Part shown: positions 1-6,323 of the stretch, one piece after another | How positions within the stretch are numbered: position 1 is the first letter of the stretch | Layout of the letters: every line of letters starts with the position of its first letter | From: JBHJOF01 sp050330055 | Lineage (GTDB): Bacteria > Pseudomonadota > Alphaproteobacteria > Kiloniellales > JAKSDN01 | DNA: 6,812 nt | Reading direction: 5' to 3' | NCBI GenBank assembly: GCA_050330055.1 | Contig: JBHJOF010000153.1 | Coordinates: 1 to 6,812, forward strand | Program-made: the position numbers and the translations under genes | The notes under the pieces: generated by a model | Database searches by the model: none | What the model was told of the DNA's origin: nothing | Seen by the model: the letters and a program-made list of their open reading frames with translations, nothing else

Positions 1-227
1 AGGCAGGCGGCGTCCGAGCAGCTCCAGGCTATGGCGGCCAGGACGGGCAGCGCGGCGAGTAGATAGAAGTCCTTCGCGCTGATGATCCGGTTGTCGGTCG
101 GGAAGAACCCTTCCGGCAGCTCGATTGTCGTCACCCGGCCAAGGGGATCGGAGACCTGCGCCGCCGTCGAGCCTGGTATCGGCGAGCTTTGCTCGCTCTT
201 TTGCTTGCTGGGCGTTTCCAGAGGCAT
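1..227 (-). CDS. Unrecognised protein, N-terminal part only, with one membrane segment
   Basis: An open frame starts at an ATG (225-227) and stays open to the left edge: 75 codons, 3' end missing. I do not recognise the family. Residues 1-35 are polar and rich in Ser, Pro, Gln and Lys, so probably disordered and cytoplasmic. A short conserved-looking stretch follows (TTIELPEGFFPTDNRI, about 33-48), then a hydrophobic run (FYLLAALPVLAAIAW, about 54-68) that looks like a first transmembrane helix. There is no signal-peptide cleavage site. An in-frame GTG (237-239) lies four codons upstream as an alternative start; GAGG sits only 2 nt before that GTG and 14 nt before the ATG, so neither has a well-spaced ribosome-binding site. 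The short membrane anchor resembles the start of some LpxL-like acyltransferases, but that is a guess. The gene is separated from tlyA by 295 nt and may have its own promoter. Confidence 0.6.
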   Translation of the reverse strand, partial: MPLETPSKQKSEQSSPIPGSTAAQVSDPLGRVTTIELPEGFFPTDNRIISAKDFYLLAALPVLAAIAWSCSDAAC

Positions 228-288
228 TGCGGTAATCACGGCCTCACAACATAGCTGAACTAGAGCATGCGCATTTAGTCGGAAATGT

Positions 289-301
289 CCAATATAATTG
301 G
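289..301. promoter_or_regulatory. AT-rich inverted repeat CCAAT-ATA-ATTGG, possible operator or promoter element
   Basis: A perfect 5-bp inverted repeat (CCAAT / ATTGG) flanks a 3-bp spacer about 60 nt upstream of the left-edge gene. Read on the plus strand it contains an exact TATAAT (293-298); on the minus strand, the direction of the gene, it contains TATATT. No good -35 lies at the right distance on either strand. It could be a -10 box or a small dimer-binding site, but a motif this short can occur by chance. Confidence 0.2.
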
Positions 302-377
302 GCAGGGTCCCAGCGCAGGACTTGGCCGACCGCCCGTGACTTCTCCTGCGAGAGCCGATGCCGCGCACCGCTTCTGC

Positions 378-425
378 GCCCGGCGACCAGGGACAGCGAC
401 AGTTGCTGACAGGTCCCCGCCGGGC
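378..425 (-). terminator. Bulged stem-loop downstream of tlyA, candidate transcript 3'-end structure
   Basis: Two adjacent perfect stems form one long hairpin: 378-385 (GCCCGGCG) pairs with 418-425 (CGCCGGGC), and 390-394 (GGGAC) pairs with 413-417 (GTCCC). A 4-nt bulge (386-389) lies on one side only, and a small third stem (395-397 with 405-407) can form inside. This gives 13 pairs in the outer two stems. It begins about 100 nt after the tlyA stop and is the strongest structure in this gap. No U-tract follows on the minus strand, so it is not a standard intrinsic terminator. It may protect or mark an mRNA 3' end, or act with Rho. Confidence 0.35.
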
Positions 426-522
426 TATCTGACGGCGGCTGACTAACGAAGATTTGATCGGTGCTCGTCCGTGCTGCCGTGCGCGGCCGGGTGGACAAGG
501 ATCCCCGGGCGTCCGTCGAAGG

Positions 523-1301
<779 letters not shown>

Positions 1302-1305
<4 letters not shown>

Positions 1306-2747
1306 GTGGCGCCGGCGGGGGCCGGCACGCCCGCCTGCAGCCAGCGGCTGCGGCTGTGGAAGCGCCGCACCAGCAATACCGCGACCACCGTCAGGCCGCT
1401 GGCCAGGCCGAGCCAGATGCCCTGGCCCTCGAGCCCGCCATGGAAGGCCAGCAGATAGGCGGCGACGAAACCGATCGGCCAGTAGCCGATCACCGCGATC
1501 AGGCTGGGCACGCGGGTGTCCTTAAGGCCGCGCAGGGCGCCAGCGGCGACCACCTGGGCGCCGTCCATGAGCTGGAACAGCGCCGCGATCCCCAGATAGC
1601 TGGCGGTCAGCAGCATCACGGCCCGGCTGTCGGGCCGGGACAGATCAAGGAAGACATCGGCCAGCGCCTCGGGGATCAGCAGAAAGGCGCCGGCCGAAAG
1701 GCAGGAGAAGCCGGCGCCGATGGCGAGCGCCACCCAGCCGGCGCGGCCAATCTCGTCGAATCGCCCGGCGCCGGCCGCGTAGCCAACCCGCACGGTCGCC
1801 GCCTGGGCGATGCCGAGCGGCAGCATGAAGGCTACGGCCGAGCACTGCATCGCAATGCCATGGGCCGCCAGCTCCGCCGTGCCGATCCAGCCCATCATGA
1901 CGCCGGCCGCGGCGAAGAGCCCCGACTCGGCGAGGATCGCCAGGCCGATCGGGAAGCCGATGCGCAGGATTTCGAAAAAGCGCGGCCAGTCGGCGCGCCA
2001 GAAGCGGGCCAGGATCGCGTAGCGCCGGAAGCGGCGGTCGCGCAGCACGAAAACCAGCAGACCGAGGAACATGGCGATATTGGCAAAGGCGGTGCTGAGC
2101 CCGGCGCCGACGATGCCGAGCGCCGGCAGGCCGAAGCTGCCGAACATCAAGAGCCAGTTGCCGGCCAGATTGAGCAGCGCGCCGGCGACGCCGGCGGCGA
2201 CCACGGCGCGCGGCCGGCTGTGCGCGGTCAGCAGCGAGCGCAGCACGACGAAGCAAAGGCTGAAGGTGAAGCCGCCGACGGCCGCACGCATGTAGCTGCC
2301 GGCCCGCGCGGCTGTCACCGGCTCCTGGCCGAGCAGCAGCAGGATGGCCTCGCCCTGCCAGAGTACGACGCTGAAGGCCAGGCCGAGCAAGATCGCCACC
2401 CAGAAGCCCTGGCGCACGGAACGCCGCACCGCGCGGTACTGGCGCGCGCCCAGCGCCTGCGCCACGATCGGCGCGACCGCGACGATGATGCCCATGCAGA
2501 AGAGATAGCTGGGAAAGAAGATGTTGTTGCCGATCGCGCCGGCGGCGAGCTGATCGGGACCGAGCCAGCCGATCATGACCATGTCGGTCGCACCGATCGC
2601 GATGAAGGCGAGTTGGGCCACCACCAACGGCAGCGCGAGGCGCAGCGTCTGCCCGGCCTCCCAGCGCAGCAGCGCGGGACCGCCCGCGTCCCGGCCGGAC
2701 TGGCCGGGCGCCCCGTCATGACCTCCCGTCTTTTGCATTGGCCGCAC
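1302..2747 (-). CDS. MATE family multidrug efflux transporter, NorM/MdtK type
   Basis: The 481-residue, 12-helix inner-membrane antiporter exports cationic or aromatic compounds in exchange for Na+ or H+; the substrate cannot be read from sequence. Two homologous six-helix halves span about 30-235 and 255-462. Family features include TDMVMIGWLG (54-63), VRQGFW (111-116), a pattern AHGIAMQ...FMLPLGIAQAATVRVG (295-322) and MDGAQVVAAGALRGLKDT (394-411). By alignment from memory, Asp55, Glu274 and Asp395 match the three membrane acidic residues of Vibrio NorM (D36, E255, D371). A polar tail of about 28 residues precedes helix 1. I prefer the GTG start at 2747: TAAGG (2755-2759) sits 7 nt upstream. 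An in-frame ATG three codons later (2738) is the alternative. That TAAGG lies inside a small hairpin. The gene overlaps tlyA by 4 bp and is separated from dxs by a repeat-bearing gap, so it may be transcribed separately from dxs. Confidence 0.93.
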
Positions 2748-2750
2748 TAT

Positions 2751-2766
2751 GTCGCCTTACGGCGAC
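2751..2766 (-). promoter_or_regulatory. Hairpin with GUAA tetraloop covering the MATE gene ribosome-binding site
   Basis: In the mRNA, GUCGCC and GGCGAC form a perfect 6-bp stem closed by GUAA, a GNRA-type tetraloop; it ends 3 nt before the GUG start. The only good Shine-Dalgarno (UAAGG) is split between the loop and the 3' strand of the stem, so folding would partly hide it. This could lower basal translation or make it respond to temperature or a bound factor. The pairing is plain in the sequence; the regulatory role is inferred. Confidence 0.45.
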
Positions 2767-2840
2767 GCGCGGAAGCCTCGCCGGACGCAGGGCGGCCATG
2801 CGGTGGGCGGCTGGCGCGAAGCTGGCGCCGGCCCGCGATT

Positions 2841-2988
2841 CACCCTCACCCTCCCATCGCTTGCGCGATGGGCCCCTCCCTCTCCCCTCGAGGGAGGGGG
2901 GCTTGGAGCGCGCCGGTTAGTTTCCCTCTCCCTTGAGGGGAGAGGGAGGGGCCCACGCGACCGAAGGGCGCGTGGGAGGGTGAGGGTG
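2841..2988. repeat. 148-bp nested inverted repeat (palindromic intergenic element) between dxs and the MATE gene
   Basis: Two near-identical arms face each other. Outer parts 2841-2856 and 2973-2988 are a perfect 16-bp inverted repeat (caccctcaccctccca). Inner parts 2869-2894 and 2930-2955 match at 25 of 26 positions. Each arm carries its own 8-bp hairpin: 2853-2860 with 2865-2872 (CCCATCGC, 4-nt loop) and 2952-2959 with 2969-2976 (CCCACGCG, 9-nt loop). The bases inside these stems differ between arms yet still pair. A further 10-bp hairpin is 2923-2932 with 2938-2947 (loop ttgag). C/T-rich and G/A-rich arms of this style are frequent dispersed intergenic repeats in proteobacteria. It contains no open frame and no transposase. 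It sits just after the dxs stop and may stabilise or end that transcript. Confidence 0.85.
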
Positions 2989-3023
2989 ATGAAAAGGGCC
3001 TGCGACTTCCGATAGCGCCAGGC

Positions 3024-4961
3024 TCAGGCCCGCGCCGGGCGCTCGATCGCCTTTTCTTCCCAGCCGAGCGCGGACAGCGCCGCCGCCACGATCGAGGCGG
3101 GATCGAGCCCCGCCTGCACGATCTGGACGTCGGGCTTGTCGTGGTCGATGAAGAAGTCCGGCAGGCAAAGCGGCCGGAACTTCAGGCCGTTCTCCAGCAG
3201 GCCGTTGTGCGCCATGAACTGCATCACATGGCTGGCGAAGCCGCCGATGGCGCCCTCCTCGATGGTCAGCAGCACCTCGTGCTCCTTGGCCAGGCGGCGC
3301 ACCAGGTCCTGGTCGATCGGCTTGGCGAAGCGGGCGTCGGCCACGGTGGTTGAAAGACCGCGCGCGGCCAGCTCGTCGGCCGCCTTGAGCGCGTCCTGCA
3401 GGCGCGTGCCGTAGGACAGGATCGCCACCTTGGTACCCTCGCGCACGACGCGGCCCTTGCCGATCTCGAGCGGCGTGCCGCGCTCCGGCAGATCGAGTCC
3501 GATGCCCTCGCCGCGCGGATAGCGGATCGCCGAGGGGCGGTCGTCGATCTGCGCCGCGGTGGCCACCATGTGCATCAGCTCGGCCTCGTCGGAGGCGCCC
3601 ATCAGCACGAAGCCCGGCAGGCAGCCGAGATAGGTGATGTCGTAGCTGCCCTGGTGAGTGACGCCGTCGGCGCCGACCATACCGGCGCGATCGATGGCGA
3701 AGCGCACCGGCAGGCTCTGGATCGCCACGTCGTGCACCACCTGGTCGTAGCCACGCTGCAGGAAGGTCGAATAGATCGCGGCGAAGGGCTTGAAGCCCTC
3801 GCAGGCGAGTCCGGCGCAGAAGGTCACGGCGTGCTGCTCGGCGATGCCGACGTCGAAGGTGCGATCCGGGAAGACCTCGGCGAACTTGTTGAGGCCGGTG
3901 CCCGAGGGCATGGCGGCGGTCACCGCGACGATCTTGTCGTCGTGCTCGGCCTCGGCGATCAGGCCCTTGGCGAAGACGTTCTGATAGGCCGGCGCCTTGG
4001 GCGCGGTCTTGGCCTGCTTGCCGGTCATGACGTCGAACTTGGCGACGCCGTGGTACTTGTCGGCGGCGCTCTCGGCCGGCTCGTAGCCCTTGCCCTTCTT
4101 GGTGACGCAGTGGATCAGCACCGGCCCGTCGTAGTCGGTGTCGCGCACGTTCTTCAGCACCGGGAGCAGGTGGTCCAGATTGTGGCCGTCGATCGGGCCG
4201 ATGTAGAAGAAGCCGAGCTCCTCGAACAGCGTGCCGCCGGTCAGCATGCCGCGGGCGTACTCTTCGGCGCGGCGCGCCGCCTTGCCGAGCGGCGCCGGGA
4301 TCTTGCGCGTGATCTCCTTGCCCAGGTGGCGCATCGAGGCATAGGGCTTGGAGGAGATGAGCTGCGAGAGATAGGCGCTCATGGCGCCGACCGGCGGGGC
4401 GATCGACATGTCGTTGTCGTTCAGGATGACGATCAGCCGGCTGTTCATCGAGCCGGCGTTGTTCATCGCCTCATAGGCCATGCCGGCGCTCATGGCGCCG
4501 TCGCCGATGACGCAGACGACGTTGTTGCCCTTCCCGGCGAAGTCGCGGCCGACCGCGAAGCCGAGACCGGCCGAGATCGAGGTCGAGCTGTGCGCCGCGC
4601 CGAAGGGGTCGTACTCGCTCTCCTTGCGGCTGCAGAAGCCGGACAGGCCACCGCCCTGGCGCAGGCTGCGGATGCGGTCGCGCCGGCCGGTCAGGATCTT
4701 GTGCGGATAGCACTGATGACTGACGTCCCAGATCAGCTTGTCGTCCGGCGTGTTGAAGACGTAGTGGATCGCCACCGTCAGCTCGACCACGCCGAGGCCG
4801 GCGCCCAAATGGCCGCCTGTCACCGAGACCGCATCGATGGTCTCGAGGCGCAGCTCGTCGGCGAGCTGCCGCAGGTCCCTTTCCTCGAGCTTGCGGAGGT
4901 TCGCCGGAATCTCAATGGAATCCAAAAGCGATGTTTGGCTGTTATGGCCGATTTCTGCCAC
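3024..4961 (-). CDS. dxs: 1-deoxy-D-xylulose-5-phosphate synthase
   Basis: This cytoplasmic thiamine-diphosphate enzyme condenses pyruvate with glyceraldehyde 3-phosphate, releasing CO2, to give DXP, the entry point of the MEP isoprenoid pathway and a precursor for thiamine and pyridoxal. The 645-residue length is normal. His51 (GGHLGAGLG) and His82 (WDVSHQCYPHKILTGR) are active-site histidines; the cofactor motif runs from GDG (153-155) to NDN (181-183). The pyrimidine domain (about 325-490) has the activating Glu375 (VGIAEQHAV) and the run DRAGMVGADGVTHQG (424-438). The transketolase C-terminal domain covers about 505-635. The start is GTG (4959-4961), chosen because AGAGG lies 6 nt upstream and the frame then matches family N-termini; the first ten residues (MAEIGHNSQT) look like an extra tail. 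A 134-nt gap separates it from ispA, with no clear terminator and no promoter I can name. A weak 6-bp hairpin lies in that gap. Confidence 0.98.
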   Translation of the reverse strand: MAEIGHNSQTSLLDSIEIPANLRKLEERDLRQLADELRLETIDAVSVTGGHLGAGLGVVELTVAIHYVFNTPDDKLIWDVSHQCYPHKILTGRRDRIRSLRQGGGLSGFCSRKESEYDPFGAAHSSTSISAGLGFAVGRDFAGKGNNVVCVIGDGAMSAGMAYEAMNNAGSMNSRLIVILNDNDMSIAPPVGAMSAYLSQLISSKPYASMRHLGKEITRKIPAPLGKAARRAEEYARGMLTGGTLFEELGFFYIGPIDGHNLDHLLPVLKNVRDTDYDGPVLIHCVTKKGKGYEPAESAADKYHGVAKFDVMTGKQAKTAPKAPAYQNVFAKGLIAEAEHDDKIVAVTAAMPSGTGLNKFAEVFPDRTFDVGIAEQHAVTFCAGLACEGFKPFAAIYSTFLQRGYDQVVHDVAIQSLPVRFAIDRAGMVGADGVTHQGSYDITYLGCLPGFVLMGASDEAELMHMVATAAQIDDRPSAIRYPRGEGIGLDLPERGTPLEIGKGRVVREGTKVAILSYGTRLQDALKAADELAARGLSTTVADARFAKPIDQDLVRRLAKEHEVLLTIEEGAIGGFASHVMQFMAHNGLLENGLKFRPLCLPDFFIDHDKPDVQIVQAGLDPASIVAAALSALGWEEKAIERPARA

Positions 4962-5069
4962 GTCCCACCTCTAAGCCATGAAAGTGTCTAGCGCACTGCC
5001 CCCGGGCCGCCCCGCCTAGCCGCTGTCCCATCCACCGCGGGCTTTGGGGTCCCGATTTCTGCCTCTGGC

Positions 5070-5089
5070 TGCCCGGCGCGACTCGGGCA
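5070..5089 (-). other. Short hairpin in the ispA-dxs gap
   Basis: TGCCCG (5070-5075) and CGGGCA (5084-5089) form a perfect 6-bp stem with an 8-nt loop, starting about 6 nt after the ispA stop. No U-tract follows, so it is at best a weak RNA-processing or pausing site between ispA and dxs. The rest of the 134-nt gap shows no other structure or frame I can support. Confidence 0.25.
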
Positions 5090-5095
5090 AACCGA

Positions 5096-6013
5096 TTACG
5101 AGCGCCGTTCTAGCACAAAAAGCGCCGCATTTCGAAGAAGGTCGGCCTTCCGGCCGAAAAGGTCAAGCCGGGCGCAGGCCCGCTCAACCAGCTGCTCGGC
5201 CTTGGCGCGTGCCCCGTCCAGCCCGAGCTGACCGACAAACGTGGCCTTGCCGAGCGCCGCGTCCTGTCCGGTCGGCTTGCCCAGCTCGGCCGCGGAGCCC
5301 TGGGCGTCGAGCAGGTCGTCGACGATCTGGAAGGCGAGCCCGAGATCGCCGGCATAGTCGATCAGCGCCGCCCGCTCGGCTGCGCCGGCACCGCCCAGAA
5401 TGGCCCCGCCCTCGCACGCAAACGTGATGAGTGCCCCGGTCTTGAGGCGCTGCAGATTGGTGATTCCGTCGAGATCCAGGCTGGCGCGCTCGGGCGAGAG
5501 GTCGATCATCTGGCCGCCGACCATGCCTGCGGCGCCCGCCGCCGCCGCCAGGCCGGCCACCAGGGCGACCCTGACCGCCGGATCGGGCGAGGTCCGCGGA
5601 TCGGCCAGCACGGCAAAGGCCTCGGTCAAGAGGCCGTCGCCAGCCAGGATTGCGGTCGCCTCGTCGAAGGCCTTGTGCGCCGTCGGCCGGCCGCGCCTGA
5701 GGTCGCTGTCGTCCATGGCCGGCAGATCGTCGTGGATCAGGCTGTAGCAGTGCACCATCTCGAGCGCGGCACCGGCCCTGAGCGCGCCCTCGCGCGGGGC
5801 GTCGAACAGCCCGGCGCTCTCGACCACCAAGAAGGGGCGCAGGCGCTTGCCGCCGCCAAGCGCGCCGTAGCGCATGGCCTCGACGACCCGGCCGATCGGG
5901 CCCTCGACCGGCGGCAGCAGCTCGGAGAGCAAACTCGAGACCGCCTCGGCCGTCTCGCTCAGGGCGCGATCGAGCTCAGCCGTCTCGGTCAGGGCACGAT
6001 CGAGTGACGACAA
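5096..6013 (-). CDS. ispA: Farnesyl diphosphate synthase (short-chain polyprenyl synthetase)
   Basis: The enzyme adds isopentenyl diphosphate to dimethylallyl and then geranyl diphosphate to give C15 farnesyl diphosphate, using Mg2+ in the cytoplasm. The 305-residue all-helical protein has every family motif: GGGKRLRP (53-60), the first aspartate-rich motif DDLPAMDD (95-102) followed by RRGRPTAH, Lys191-Thr-Gly, and the second aspartate-rich motif DDLLD (232-236). Tyr90, five residues before the first motif, matches E. coli IspA (AYSLIHDD) and favours a C15 product over C20, though a GGPP synthase is not excluded. The start is TTG (6011-6013), the only usable codon between the xseB stop and the conserved core; AGGGA (about 6023-6027, overlapping the xseB TAG) lies about 9 nt upstream. 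It begins 12 nt after xseB in the same frame. Residues 4-13 and 14-23 are a tandem duplication (LDRALTETAE / LDRALSETAE), making the N-terminus slightly long. Confidence 0.96.
   Translation of the reverse strand: MSSLDRALTETAELDRALSETAEAVSSLLSELLPPVEGPIGRVVEAMRYGALGGGKRLRPFLVVESAGLFDAPREGALRAGAALEMVHCYSLIHDDLPAMDDSDLRRGRPTAHKAFDEATAILAGDGLLTEAFAVLADPRTSPDPAVRVALVAGLAAAAGAAGMVGGQMIDLSPERASLDLDGITNLQRLKTGALITFACEGGAILGGAGAAERAALIDYAGDLGLAFQIVDDLLDAQGSAAELGKPTGQDAALGKATFVGQLGLDGARAKAEQLVERACARLDLFGRKADLLRNAALFVLERRS
5945..6004 (-). repeat. 30-bp in-frame tandem duplication at the 5' end of ispA
   Basis: Two adjacent 30-bp units (5975-6004 and 5945-5974) match at 27 of 30 positions and encode LDRALTETAE then LDRALSETAE. 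Of the three differences two are silent and one changes Thr to Ser. The unit is exactly ten codons, so the frame is kept. It lies in the variable N-terminal tail, ahead of the conserved core that begins near residue 40. Confidence 0.9.
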
Positions 6014-6025
6014 AGCGTGCGATCC

Positions 6026-6274
6026 CTAGTCGACGTCGAAGGGTTCAGTGGCGGGTGCGCCGTCGGCGCCGAGGCTGATCTTCTCGATCTTGGCCTTGGC
6101 CTCGCGCAGCTTGTCCTCGCAGTGGCGCTTGAGGGCGGCACCGCGGTCATAGGCGTCGATCGCCTCGTCCAGCTTCCCCTCCCCCTTCTCCAGGCGCTCG
6201 ACGATCGCCTTCAGCTCCTCGAGCGCCTCCTCGAAGCTCATCTTCTTGATATCCGCGTTCTTGTTGTCGGCCAT
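6026..6274 (-). CDS. xseB: Exodeoxyribonuclease VII small subunit
   Basis: The 82-residue protein is the small subunit of exonuclease VII. Several copies bind the large subunit XseA to form an enzyme that degrades single-stranded DNA from both ends, in repair and recombination; xseA is not in this window. The hallmark is MSFEEALEELKAIVERLEKGE (split here as MSFEEALEEL at 12-21 and KAIVERLEKGE at 22-32), followed by LDEAIDAYDRGAAL (35-48) and a charged second helix to about residue 66; the two helices form an antiparallel coiled hairpin. The last 15 residues are an acidic, Ala/Pro-rich tail. The frame is open 50 codons further upstream, but I chose the ATG at 6272-6274. GGGGA lies 6 nt before it, the product then has the family's usual length, and the upstream extension overlaps the preceding gene and looks non-natural. 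The stop is TAG, 12 nt before ispA. Confidence 0.95.
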   Translation of the reverse strand: MADNKNADIKKMSFEEALEELKAIVERLEKGEGKLDEAIDAYDRGAALKRHCEDKLREAKAKIEKISLGADGAPATEPFDVD

Positions 6275-6323
6275 TAGATTTCCCCAGCGGGCGGCCGGAT
6301 TGTAGGCGGCCCGCCCCGGCACC

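Larger units (their letters stand above)
228..522. other. Intergenic region between tlyA and the left-edge gene
   Basis: No convincing gene is seen in these 295 bases. An 84-codon minus-strand frame (244-498) exists, but its Arg/Ser/Ala/Gln-rich composition matches no family I know and its start has no clear ribosome-binding site. The region contains one strong stem-loop (378-425) and, nearer the left-edge gene, an AT-rich patch (about 285-300) that stands out from the GC-rich surroundings and could hold that gene's promoter. No clear -35/-10 pair of correct spacing is visible on the minus strand. Confidence 0.6.

Noticed and set aside
244..498. 84-codon minus-strand frame in the tlyA-to-left-edge gap
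   Set aside because: No family resemblance, no good ribosome-binding site, and it spans the 378-425 stem-loop. A small unknown gene cannot be fully excluded.
499..509. GGATCCCCGGG, resembling a cloning-vector polylinker junction
   Set aside because: No further vector sequence is seen on either side, and BamHI/SmaI-type words occur by chance in GC-rich DNA.
1356..2936. Plus-strand open frame of 526 codons opposite the MATE gene
   Set aside because: It lies antisense to a clearly conserved transporter; its product is rich in Gly, Ala, Arg, Gln, His and Asp with no family motif, as expected from the mirror frame of a GC-rich gene. It also runs into the palindromic repeat.
2841..2988. The palindromic element as a CRISPR array or transposon end pair
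   Set aside because: There are only two arms in inverted orientation, no regularly spaced direct repeats, no transposase and no visible target-site duplication.
3570..4991. Plus-strand open frame of 473 codons opposite dxs
   Set aside because: It is fully explained as the antisense frame of dxs; the product is low-complexity, rich in His, Val, Gly, Ala and Asp, with no recognisable domain.
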